A stretch of 64,000 nucleotides of DNA, taken from positions 1,984,001 through 2,048,000 of the forward strand of contig NZ_CP074074.1 of the NCBI RefSeq assembly GCF_045788535.1, in the 5' to 3' direction. Source of the stretch: Allotamlana fucoidanivorans (GTDB lineage Bacteria > Bacteroidota > Bacteroidia > Flavobacteriales > Flavobacteriaceae). The notes under the pieces are model-generated. The model worked only from the letters and a program-made list of their open reading frames with translations. It made no database searches and had not been told where the DNA came from. The position numbers were made by a program, and so were the translations under genes. Each line of letters begins with the position of its first letter. Within the stretch, counting starts at the first letter, position 1. This document shows, piece after piece, positions 33,889-42,942 of this stretch.

Positions 33889-34727
33889 TGGCAGGAATCG
33901 TTTTAGGCATAGGATTAGAATATGTAGATACAGTGTTTAGTACCATTAAGAACAGTGCCTTTTCTCAATACACCTTAACAGGAATGAAGGCACTAGCCAT
34001 TTTACTGTTTCTGGTAAACATCCTTAAAAAGTATAACGAAGGCGTAGTTAATAAAGATGATTATACCTGGGGATTAAGCCCAACAGAATTAGCCAAGAAC
34101 TTCGCCGTGGTTATTGTAGTTTTATTTTCCACACAGGTATTGGATGTGTTTGATGGTATTTTAGTGGCCATAGAAACGGCGTATCGTGATACGGCTCCAG
34201 CACTCCTTCCGTTGCAGATGCAGGACATTGATTTGGAGCGCGATGTGGGTGCCTTGGAAGCCGCCAAAAAAGCCTTTGCTTTATTGTATGAAGCCTTGGT
34301 TACACCCTTATACGGTTTAAAAGCCATAGCCTTTATTATGGGCATCTTTTTGTGGCTTTTAGATTTGTTTATCTATCCTTTGTTTTTAGCAGAGCGATAT
34401 TTTCTGTTGGGCATTATGCAAGCGTTTTTTCCGCTTGTCATTAGCCTAGCCGTATTTGAGAAATTCAGAAATCTGGCCTATAACTTTTTTAAGCTTTATG
34501 CCGCAGTTTATATGCTGGTGCCTGCTTTTTTTCTGGTCAATGTTTTTGTCAATAACCTGTACTCTGAGATTAATAGCAATTTTTGGTCGGCGCTTTTCGG
34601 AACGGATTGGGGCAGTGATTTCTTTGCGCCACTGCTTCAATTTGGTTCCATAGGCTTTATTGTTCTGCTAAAATTCAAACTCTACAGAAGAGCCAGCAGC
34701 TTTGTTATAAGACTCTTTACAGGTTAA
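33888..34727 (+). CDS. traJ: Conjugative transfer protein TraJ (VirB6-like)
   Basis: 279 aa with several membrane helices, including LAILLFLVNILKK, AVVIVVLFSTQVLDVFDGIL, IAFIMGIFLWLLDLFIYPLF and MLVPAFFLVNVFVNNLY. Position between traI and traK and length fit TraJ of CTnDOT-type systems, a polytopic inner-membrane channel part. Confidence 0.85.
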   Translation: MAGIVLGIGLEYVDTVFSTIKNSAFSQYTLTGMKALAILLFLVNILKKYNEGVVNKDDYTWGLSPTELAKNFAVVIVVLFSTQVLDVFDGILVAIETAYRDTAPALLPLQMQDIDLERDVGALEAAKKAFALLYEALVTPLYGLKAIAFIMGIFLWLLDLFIYPLFLAERYFLLGIMQAFFPLVISLAVFEKFRNLAYNFFKLYAAVYMLVPAFFLVNVFVNNLYSEINSNFWSALFGTDWGSDFFAPLLQFGSIGFIVLLKFKLYRRASSFVIRLFTG

Positions 34728-34748
34728 TTGAATTAAAAATTAACATCT

Positions 34749-35369
34749 ATGAAAACACCCTATAAAAATATTTACGGCGTACTGAAGTTAAATCGGTTTG
34801 TTGTCCTTGCTGTGGTTCTTGTAAGCGGGCTTACCACTTGTGTAGCCGTCCTAGCCGTAGTCAAATTGCATAAAGACAGTTTAAACAAAGCCTTTATGAT
34901 TAATACCGAAGGTCATGTTATCCCATTGAAGCTTGCAGAGCAACGAGAACACCAGAAAGTAGAGCTGTTGTCGCATTTGGAACAGTTTCATCGGTATTTC
35001 TATCATTTGGATGCCAGTAATTTTGAAAAGCATTTGGATAAGGCCTTATGGTTAGGCGATAGTTCGGTAGATGCTCTGTACAAACAGAAAAGAGCAGATG
35101 GAGTTTACAACCGTTTGTTGCAATATTCCTTGATTCAAAAAGTCCTAAGGATTGAATCTATTATTCAAACACAAACCGAACCTTATACCTTTAGAACAAC
35201 CACCGTTTTTGAAATCAACCGTGGTTCTGTGGTGGATACCTACCGCTTAGAGACCTCAGGAAACCTGGTTCATGTCGATCGGCATTTTCCCAATAATCCG
35301 CATGGATTATTAATCACAAATTATTTTGAAAATAAACTTCAAAAATTAGAAGCCTTTACTAACGAATAA
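34749..35369 (+). CDS. traK: Conjugative transfer protein TraK (VirB8-like)
   Basis: 206 aa with a short cytoplasmic N-terminus, one membrane helix at about 15-37 (FVVLAVVLVSGLTTCVAVLA) and a periplasmic NTF2-like domain containing HLEQFHRYFYHLDASNFEKH and EPYTFRTTTVFEINRGSVVD. This is the TraK/VirB8 pattern, an inner-membrane scaffold of the channel. Confidence 0.86.
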   Translation: MKTPYKNIYGVLKLNRFVVLAVVLVSGLTTCVAVLAVVKLHKDSLNKAFMINTEGHVIPLKLAEQREHQKVELLSHLEQFHRYFYHLDASNFEKHLDKALWLGDSSVDALYKQKRADGVYNRLLQYSLIQKVLRIESIIQTQTEPYTFRTTTVFEINRGSVVDTYRLETSGNLVHVDRHFPNNPHGLLITNYFENKLQKLEAFTNE

Positions 35370-35381
35370 ACTCCATCAATT

Positions 35382-36335
35382 ATGCATTTAGATAGTAAAA
35401 AAATCATCCTCATCATGCTGATCGCCTGTGTGATTGTATTTATCATAGCCTATGGTCTTAGCTTAAATCACGCAGAAGATGACCTCGAATTAGACACCAA
35501 TCACATACCTGTTCCGGTATTAGAAGAAACGGATAAAACATACCAATCTAAAAGAGAGGCCATAGACGCTTTAAAAGAAGAAAGAACACAAATGGCTCCC
35601 AGCGTTTATAATGAGAATTTATGGAATGAAGATGGGATTTATGATGATAAACTATTAGACAAGCAAAAGGAAGAATTATTGGATAGTATTTACACCTATC
35701 AAGAGGAGACCTACACAAGACAGCAGCTCAAACCTGTGGAACGAGAGCAGCCCAAAAATAATGGTAATAATTCCATGGAAATAGAAGAAACCAAAGTCAC
35801 AGAAAAAGATCCTCAAACCTTGGCTTTGGAACACCAGTTGTTTTTTGCATCAGCACCAAAACCCTTAATAAAACCAATAGATGACACCCCTGAAACTTGG
35901 ATTCAAGCCTATGTGGATGGTAAGCAAACGGTTCAAAAAGATTATCGCTTAGCCATGCGCTTAGCAGAGGGTAATACCATTGGTGGTTCGTATTATCCAA
36001 AACATACAGCGGTTTATGGATTTGTGACCTTTAGACCAAATCGAACAATTATAGCTATAAGTACCATCAATCACAAGCCTGTTAAATTAAAGGCTTATGA
36101 TTTTCAGGATGGGAATGAAGGAATTTATATAGAAAACAGCTTCAGGGCTGAAGCTAGACAAGAACTGGTCGATGATTTGGTTCATGACATTAATATCGCA
36201 GGTGTGCCAAATGTGTCCTCTGGGCTAAACTCAGGTGTAAATGGCATAAAACGCATTTTTCAACGAAACAATCGCAATGTCAAAGTAACTATAGCCGATC
36301 AATACAAACTCATTTTAAAAACCGATAACCGCTAA
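35382..36335 (+). CDS. traM: Conjugative transposon protein TraM (VirB10-like)
   Basis: 317 aa. A single N-terminal membrane helix (IILIMLIACVIVFIIAYGLS), a charged linker rich in E/K/Q (about 50-160), then the TraM C-terminal domain at about 190-317 (VRLAEGNTIGGSYYP-type region, TAVYGFVTFRPNRTIIAI and FRAEARQELVDDLVHDINIA). It links inner and outer membranes in the transfer machine. Length is shorter than CTnDOT TraM (about 400 aa), mainly in the linker. Confidence 0.85.
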   Translation: MHLDSKKIILIMLIACVIVFIIAYGLSLNHAEDDLELDTNHIPVPVLEETDKTYQSKREAIDALKEERTQMAPSVYNENLWNEDGIYDDKLLDKQKEELLDSIYTYQEETYTRQQLKPVEREQPKNNGNNSMEIEETKVTEKDPQTLALEHQLFFASAPKPLIKPIDDTPETWIQAYVDGKQTVQKDYRLAMRLAEGNTIGGSYYPKHTAVYGFVTFRPNRTIIAISTINHKPVKLKAYDFQDGNEGIYIENSFRAEARQELVDDLVHDINIAGVPNVSSGLNSGVNGIKRIFQRNNRNVKVTIADQYKLILKTDNR

Positions 36336-36355
36336 TAATCTTAAAACACAATCAT

Positions 36356-37147
36356 ATGAAAACATATATCACATTAGTGCTATTAGCTAGTTTAAATAGC
36401 TTGTGGGCACAAAAGCCTTTAGATACCATATATGCAAATGCATCGCACAATGTAGCTTTGTTTTTTACAGAACCCATCAAGCAAGGTATTACGGGTTCAG
36501 ATAATTTTGTGTTTACCTATAATAGGGAAAAAGAACAGTATTTCGGATTACTACAAGCCATTCCAGGAACAGAAAGTAATTTGCTTACTGTTACCAAGAT
36601 GGGGCAGGTTTACGCTTACATATTAAAATACAGAGACAGTTTAACAAAGCTCAATTACTTTATAAATAAAGAAGAAAGTATCGGTCGGGAAAAATCCATA
36701 ACTAATAAACGCGATAACTTAAATGATGTAAAAAAGCACGAAGTTCGCAAGCGTTTTTTTGAAGGACATTGTAAGCAGTTACTCAAATCAAAAAATATGC
36801 GGCTCGCAACAAAACGAGAAAAAGGTTTAAAACTTCAACTGCAAAATATGGATTATAAAGAAAACCTAGTATACCTAGTTTTGGAATTTACCAATAGGAC
36901 TACTATTGATTTTGAAGTCGATTATCTGAAGGCGTTTATTGAAAATGGAAATAAAAAGCTTAGAGCGTCTTATCAAAAAGTGGAGCAAAAGATTTTGTTT
37001 GAGTATGGAATGCCCAAAATTATAAATTCTACTAGCAAAACTAGATTTGTGTTGGTGTTTCCGAAGTTTGTGTTAGGTAAAACCGATTTGTTAAGTATTG
37101 AACTCACGGAAAAGAAAGGGAATAGAAGGATGGAAATATGTTTTTAA
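36356..37147 (+). CDS. traN: Conjugative transposon protein TraN (DUF4138, VirB9-like)
   Basis: 263 aa with signal peptide MKTYITLVLLASLNSLWAQK. The N-terminal beta-region HNVALFFTEPIKQGITGSDN and the C-terminal beta-sandwich ENLVYLVLEFTNRTTIDFEV with RFVLVFPKFVLGKTDLLSIE fit DUF4138. It is the last recognisable tra gene: traO, traP and traQ of the CTnDOT order do not follow, and a noncoding region then leads to the PUL. Confidence 0.85.
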   Translation: MKTYITLVLLASLNSLWAQKPLDTIYANASHNVALFFTEPIKQGITGSDNFVFTYNREKEQYFGLLQAIPGTESNLLTVTKMGQVYAYILKYRDSLTKLNYFINKEESIGREKSITNKRDNLNDVKKHEVRKRFFEGHCKQLLKSKNMRLATKREKGLKLQLQNMDYKENLVYLVLEFTNRTTIDFEVDYLKAFIENGNKKLRASYQKVEQKILFEYGMPKIINSTSKTRFVLVFPKFVLGKTDLLSIELTEKKGNRRMEICF

Positions 37148-37824
37148 AATATTTTAGATATGTGTTATGGACAAATCAATCAATCCAATCCATTGCAAAT
37201 ACACGATGGTTTGTAAATATCGTTTTCCAGTTATAAAGTAGTTTTTTTTAAGTGAACATCTATAACCTCACCTAATTTTGTATGTTGTTCTAGAACGTGT
37301 AGTAGTTTAATCTTATTGTTATAAGGGCCCTGAACGAATAGAATTTTACGCATTATTGGTTTTAGCAAACGTAATCGAAGGGTGAGTATGTGTAAGAGTA
37401 TTAATAATGATAACCTTACTACTAAATATAACTAAAGAGTTTATCAATGCTAAAGTAACTTAATTTCGTTTTTTACTAAATCAGTTCAACACCAAACTTG
37501 AAAGCGGTATAAGGATTCTCTTTTATTATATTCAGTCATGGCTACCAAAAATGGAAATTTAACTTGAAAATTTTAAAACAAGTTTGTTTTACAAATAGCC
37601 ACATAGCGGTAGAGATAGGCGATTAATAGGTTAGTATGATAAAACTTCAACATAAGTTCAACTGTATTCAACAATATTAACATTTAAATTTAAGCTAGAT
37701 CATTTACTTTGTGTTGTATTTGATAACAACATAATTTAGTTCTAACTAAATGAATTATAGGATTAAGATGAAGTTGTTCTTAAATATGTGCCAACTAATA
37801 TTAACTAAACTAAAATGATTAAAC
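37148..37824. other. Region between the tra operon and the PUL
   Basis: 677 bp with one possible small minus-strand ORF (37231-37353). The rest is AT-rich and should contain the PUL promoter. No terminator with a strong stem was seen after traN, and no tRNA or obvious attachment-site repeat that would mark an element end. Confidence 0.5.
37231..37353 (-). CDS. Possible 40-aa ORF or gene remnant
   Basis: An ATG-to-TAA frame on the minus strand encodes 40 residues beginning MRKILFVQGPYNNKIKLLHV and continuing LEQHTKLGEVIDVHLKKTTL. The composition is protein-like, unlike the surrounding AT-rich DNA. It could be a small gene or a leftover of a longer one lost at the tra-PUL junction. No relative is recognised. 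Confidence 0.4.
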   Translation of the reverse strand: MRKILFVQGPYNNKIKLLHVLEQHTKLGEVIDVHLKKTTL

Positions 37825-40800
37825 ATGACAAAAAGAGAGGTTAAGATTTTATTATTAATGATGTTTTGCGTGTACTCAAGTAACTATTTGGGGGGGCAAG
37901 AGAAGGATATTACTATTACAGGAAAGATTATTGATGTTAATGGGCAACCATTAATAGGTGCTACTGTTTTAGAAAAGGGGACAAACAACGCTACAGTCGC
38001 CAATTTTGATGGTTTTTATGAATTGAAATTGAGGCAAAATACTGCTAGAGGTGCTGTACTACAATTTAGTTACATTGGTATGGATGTAATTGATATTCCA
38101 TACTCGGGTAATAGTGTTATTAACGTTACATTGTTGCAATCTGATGATAATATTTTAGATGAAGTTGTTGTTATAGGTTATGCGACTGAAAAAAGGAAAG
38201 ATGTGACGGGTGCTATTTCTTCGGTTAAAGGTGAAGATTTGGAGGATGTGCCCGTGCCTAATGCTTTGGATGCTTTAAAGGGTAGGATTCCAGGACTGTC
38301 CATCATTTCAAGTTCAGCGGCTCAAGATTCAGAAATTAGTGTTAGAGTGAGAGGAGGGATTTCGATTACACAAAATAATTCTCCATTGTATATAGTAGAT
38401 GGTTTTCCTATGATTGATGGTTTTGAAGGTTTAAATCCAAACGACATTGAAAGTATCGATGTCCTAAAGGACGCTGCTGCTACAGCTATATACGGATCCA
38501 ACGGTGCAAATGGAGTTATTATTATTACTACTAAATCGGGTTTTGAAGGGAAAAGTACAATAAACTACCAAACTTTTGTTGGGGTAAAAACACCTTCTAG
38601 GCGTATAGATGTATTAAACCCACTTGAATATGTTTTATATGATTATGAACGCACAGGAGGAGGCGTAGGATGGGAAGAAATTTATGGGCCGATAGAAGAT
38701 GTAGAGAAAAACTATGCGAATAGAAAAGGTGTTAATTGGCAGGATGAGGTTTATGGAGGTAAAGCTGCAATTAATCAAATGCAAAGAATATCATTAAGTG
38801 GAGGATCTTCGAGCAATACTTATAATATGACATATACCTTTAATGACGATGATAATATCGTGCCCAATAGTGGGTATAGTACTCAGGCATTGCGAGCTAG
38901 CTTTGGACAAAAAATGGGTGAAAAATTGAAAGTTAACTTAAATATAAACTATTTTACTGACAATTTAAGAGGAGTGGGTCCCTATGGAGAAAGCGGAAGG
39001 CAAATGATAAAATTGATAAATTATAGGCCTACAGCAGGGATTAATTTTTCTGATGAGGATTTAATTAATAATGATATCGATCCCTTGTTTGATGATGAAG
39101 ATGATACTGTAATTGATGTTAATCCACTCACAAATTTGCAAACTCAATTAAGGGATAGAGAAAAAATACGCGCTACATATTCTTTTGGGCTAAACTATGA
39201 TATTAATGATTCATTTAAATATAGTTTTTCAATTGGTATGACCAATAATGAAGTAATGACCTCCCGGTTCTTTACGGCCAGATCTAGTTCGGCAAGATTA
39301 TCTGGTGGGCCTTCTGGTCAGTTGGATCAACAGAAGCAATATCAATATTTTGGAAACCATACTTTAGCCTATAAACCAATACTCAAAGGGAAAAAATATA
39401 AGTTTGATGTACTTGTGGGGCAGGAAATTAGAGAATTTAAGTCAGAAAGTTTAGGTGTTTCAGCTAGTGGATTTCCAGATGAGAATTTTGGGATAAATGC
39501 TATGCAGTTAGGTACCATACCGGGTATTCCTTATACTAATAAGGCCTCAGAAAAATTACTTTCTTTTTTCGGGCGTGCCAACTACAAACTCTTTAATAAG
39601 TATATTTTAACTGCTACATTAAGGGCAGATGGATCTACTAAATTCGGTCAAAACAACAAATGGGGCTATTTTCCAGCAGTTGCTTTGTCATGGCAGGCAC
39701 ACAAGGAAAAAGTTATTGAAAACCTAAATGTTTTTTCGAATTTAAAATTTAGAGTTTCTTACGGAGAAACAGGAAATAGTAGAATACCAAATTTTCAATC
39801 ATTATCCTTGTATGAAAGTGATTTTACGCCTTACAATAATAGGCCAGGAGTGTCATACTTACCTACATTACCTAATTCGAATCTTAAATGGGAGACCAAC
39901 ATATCTAAGAACCTTGGAATGGAAATGGGGTTTTTTAAAAATAGATTAGTCATTATTGCAGATCTGTATGAAAATGAAAGTAGAGATTTGTTGTTGAGTA
40001 CTAGATTAGTAAATAATTCTGGGTTTTCTACGGCTATAAGAAATATAGGTTCAACTCAGAACAGAGGGCTAGAGATAGGTGTTCAAAGTCGAAATATACG
40101 AAATGAAAATTTTAGTTGGACCACAAATTTTAACATAGCATTCAATGAGAACAAAGTGTTAAAATTAGCAGATAAGGAGAGATGGGAGATTCAATCTAGA
40201 ACAGTTAATAATTCTGGGTCAGATTTTGTAATTGAAGAAGGAAAGACTACAGGTTTAATGTATGGGCTAGTATATGACGGTTTGTATACTACAGATGATT
40301 TTGATTGGGATGCGGATAATAGTGCTTGGGTGCTGAAAGATGGTATTCCTGTTAGTTCATTTCAAACACCTGAACCCGGTGTAACTAAATATGTTGACGT
40401 AAGTGGTCCAGATGGTATTCCAGATGGAATATTAGATGCAAAAGATAAAGATTTTATAGGAGATGCAAATCCAGATTTTACTGGAGGAATTCTTAATACC
40501 TTCAGATACAAAAACATAGACTTGTCCATGTTTTGGAATTTTAAATATGGGGGTAACATACTTAACGGGAATGTTTACCAATTATTGAGAGGAGGTTCCA
40601 ATAAAAGTACTGCTAAATTTATTTACGATAAACAATATAAAACATATGATAGCCAAGGAAATGATTTGTTAGCTACAGGAAATGTAGAGGCTTTAAAGGC
40701 AATTAACGAAAACGCAGAATTACCTTCACAAAGAGCAAATTTTGTAAGATTAGACAGTTATATGATTGAAGATGCTTCATATGCGCGTTTAAGCCAATTG

Positions 40801-41019
40801 ACTTTAGGCTATAGCTTTTCAAAAAATGTCTTAAATGATTTAGGCTTAAGTAAATTTAGATTATATGCATCTTTTAATAATTTGTTAACAATTACAGATT
40901 ACTCAGGTTTTGATCCTGAGGTAAGAATGAATGCTAATAATGGTTTAACACCAGGGATAGATAGAGGAAGTTTTCCGCGTTCGGTATCCTATGTGTTTGG
41001 ACTAGATGTTTCACTTTAA
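37825..41019 (+). CDS. SusC-like TonB-dependent glycan transporter (PUL)
   Basis: 1064 aa. Short signal peptide, carboxypeptidase-regulatory-like domain (ITGKIIDVNGQPLIGATVLE at about 29-48), TonB-box-like region (ILDEVVVIGYATEKRKDVTG), plug motif LKDAAATAIYGSNGANGVII at about 213-232, then the beta-barrel ending in a C-terminal strand (VSYVFGLDVSL). It lacks the STN domain present in the other SusC of this window, so it is not coupled to a FecR/sigma pair. It heads the PUL operon and pairs with the SusD 10 bp downstream. Confidence 0.94.
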   Translation: MTKREVKILLLMMFCVYSSNYLGGQEKDITITGKIIDVNGQPLIGATVLEKGTNNATVANFDGFYELKLRQNTARGAVLQFSYIGMDVIDIPYSGNSVINVTLLQSDDNILDEVVVIGYATEKRKDVTGAISSVKGEDLEDVPVPNALDALKGRIPGLSIISSSAAQDSEISVRVRGGISITQNNSPLYIVDGFPMIDGFEGLNPNDIESIDVLKDAAATAIYGSNGANGVIIITTKSGFEGKSTINYQTFVGVKTPSRRIDVLNPLEYVLYDYERTGGGVGWEEIYGPIEDVEKNYANRKGVNWQDEVYGGKAAINQMQRISLSGGSSSNTYNMTYTFNDDDNIVPNSGYSTQALRASFGQKMGEKLKVNLNINYFTDNLRGVGPYGESGRQMIKLINYRPTAGINFSDEDLINNDIDPLFDDEDDTVIDVNPLTNLQTQLRDREKIRATYSFGLNYDINDSFKYSFSIGMTNNEVMTSRFFTARSSSARLSGGPSGQLDQQKQYQYFGNHTLAYKPILKGKKYKFDVLVGQEIREFKSESLGVSASGFPDENFGINAMQLGTIPGIPYTNKASEKLLSFFGRANYKLFNKYILTATLRADGSTKFGQNNKWGYFPAVALSWQAHKEKVIENLNVFSNLKFRVSYGETGNSRIPNFQSLSLYESDFTPYNNRPGVSYLPTLPNSNLKWETNISKNLGMEMGFFKNRLVIIADLYENESRDLLLSTRLVNNSGFSTAIRNIGSTQNRGLEIGVQSRNIRNENFSWTTNFNIAFNENKVLKLADKERWEIQSRTVNNSGSDFVIEEGKTTGLMYGLVYDGLYTTDDFDWDADNSAWVLKDGIPVSSFQTPEPGVTKYVDVSGPDGIPDGILDAKDKDFIGDANPDFTGGILNTFRYKNIDLSMFWNFKYGGNILNGNVYQLLRGGSNKSTAKFIYDKQYKTYDSQGNDLLATGNVEALKAINENAELPSQRANFVRLDSYMIEDASYARLSQLTLGYSFSKNVLNDLGLSKFRLYASFNNLLTITDYSGFDPEVRMNANNGLTPGIDRGSFPRSVSYVFGLDVSL

Positions 41020-41028
41020 AAAATTACT

Positions 41029-42756
41029 ATGAAAACTATATTTAATACATTAAGCAGATATAAGATGTTTGTCAGAATAAATTTATACAATGTTGTAATT
41101 GTTTGCAGTGTTGCAATTGTAAGTTTAAATAATTCATGTCAGGAGTATTTGGAAGAAGACCCCCTGTCAGCATTTTCAACAGATGAGTTTTTTACATCTA
41201 CGACCAGATTAAAAGCTGCAGTTTTAGGAATTTATGAAGAACTAGCTACTACTGAAGGCTATGGATATGTTGAGATTATGCTGTCAGGAGATACAGATAT
41301 TCTTACGGCAGATGGAAGAAATGTAAATGGTAACTTGGGGAGTGAACAGGAGATTGCGCATTACAACACGCAGTCCGAAAGTCGACCGATTGAAAATCTT
41401 TGGTTGGTATTTTACAGTTCAATAAATCGCGCAAACAATGTAATTGAAAATGCCCATAAAGTGGTTACACATAACAAAACAGAAGAAAAATTGGTTAAAG
41501 CCTATGTTGCTGAAGCAAAAGCTTTAAGAGCGTTTTTATATGCTAATTTGGTAAGACGTTGGGGCGACGTGCCTTTGAGACTTCAACCTTCAGATTTATC
41601 TCAAAACTTAAATTTACCCAGAAGTGCAAGGGTTGATATATATGAGCAAATTTCAAAAGATTTTGAGGAAGCTATACCAGATTTACCTTGGCATAATGAT
41701 CCAGAAGCTGAGTTAGGTCATTTAAGTAAGGGTGCGGCTATGGGACTTTATGTAAGAGCAATGTTATTTGCGGGAGGATATAATTTATATCAAGATGGTA
41801 AGGTAAAAAGACCAGAGAATTATTTAGATTATTATAATAAGGCCGAAAAAATAAGTAAAGAGTTGATAGAATCTAATAGACATGAATTAAATCCAGATTA
41901 TGAAGATATTTATAGAAAAATAACAGGAAGTGTTTTAGAGCCAAGCGAATCTATGTTTGAAATAGACTTAGCAGTAATGAATGGCTCATTTCAAAATTCA
42001 GGGCGCATAGGTTCCAGAAGTATTGGTGTTAGAATAAAAAATTACACGAGTAGTACAGGAGTGAAAATTGGTACAAACATAAGAATGACAACAAGTGATT
42101 TTTTATCACAAAAATTTCAGGATGGAGACTTGAGAAGAGACATAAGTATTGCGGACTTTGACCTAATAGGAGACAAAGCGACAAATATTCTTTCAAAAAA
42201 GCCTATTCCGTATAATAACAATGCAACATATGGTTGTGCAAAATGGAGAAGGGATTGGCATTTTCCAGAAGCTATTCAATTTAATAACACAGATGCAAAT
42301 TACGTAATTTTGAGGTATTCAGATGTTTTATTAATGAGAGCTGAGGTTTTAAACGAACTTAATAATGGTCCAACAGAAGAGGCTATAGAACTAGTTAATA
42401 AAGTTAGGCGCAGAGGTTACGGATTTGACATAAATTCTTCTAGCCAAATTGCTGATGTACCTTTCGAGTTTACTACAGACAAAGAGACATTTTTAAATTT
42501 TTTAATAGACGAAAATGCTCGAGAATTTTCAGGAGAGGGTAACCGAAAATTTCATTTGATTAGATGGAATATATTGCAAGAAAAATTGTTGGATTTTAGA
42601 GAATTTCTACTAACAGATCCCAAAAACAAGTTTTATGGATTAAGAGTTCATTTGGCTAGCGAATTGTATACACCAAATAAGCACGAACTTTATCCGATTC
42701 CACATAACGAGATTCTTGATAGTAATTTCTTGCTTACTCAAAACCCGGGTTATTAA
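41029..42756 (+). CDS. SusD-like glycan-binding lipoprotein (PUL)
   Basis: 575 aa. The lipobox-like segment AIVSLNNSCQEYLEEDPLSA has an acidic run after the Cys, as expected for surface export. SusD features include KAYVAEAKALRAFLYANLVR, RRWGDVPLRLQ and FLIDENAREFSGEGNRKFHL, ending NFLLTQNPGY. It is about 110 residues longer than the other SusD of this window. It binds the glycan at the cell surface and delivers it to SusC. Confidence 0.93.
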   Translation: MKTIFNTLSRYKMFVRINLYNVVIVCSVAIVSLNNSCQEYLEEDPLSAFSTDEFFTSTTRLKAAVLGIYEELATTEGYGYVEIMLSGDTDILTADGRNVNGNLGSEQEIAHYNTQSESRPIENLWLVFYSSINRANNVIENAHKVVTHNKTEEKLVKAYVAEAKALRAFLYANLVRRWGDVPLRLQPSDLSQNLNLPRSARVDIYEQISKDFEEAIPDLPWHNDPEAELGHLSKGAAMGLYVRAMLFAGGYNLYQDGKVKRPENYLDYYNKAEKISKELIESNRHELNPDYEDIYRKITGSVLEPSESMFEIDLAVMNGSFQNSGRIGSRSIGVRIKNYTSSTGVKIGTNIRMTTSDFLSQKFQDGDLRRDISIADFDLIGDKATNILSKKPIPYNNNATYGCAKWRRDWHFPEAIQFNNTDANYVILRYSDVLLMRAEVLNELNNGPTEEAIELVNKVRRRGYGFDINSSSQIADVPFEFTTDKETFLNFLIDENAREFSGEGNRKFHLIRWNILQEKLLDFREFLLTDPKNKFYGLRVHLASELYTPNKHELYPIPHNEILDSNFLLTQNPGY

Positions 42757-42942
42757 GATTTAAATAAAGTAGATAAGTTTTTAGTTAGAGCGGTTAGTAG
42801 CGTTAAATAATTTCTGGAGTAGATGATACTCTATCATTGAATTGATTCTACTTCGGGATTATTTGTTTTTAGGGTAAATATTAACTGCTAACATAATCAT
42901 TAATCTATTTTAAAACGATTTATAAAACTACATAGGAATTAA

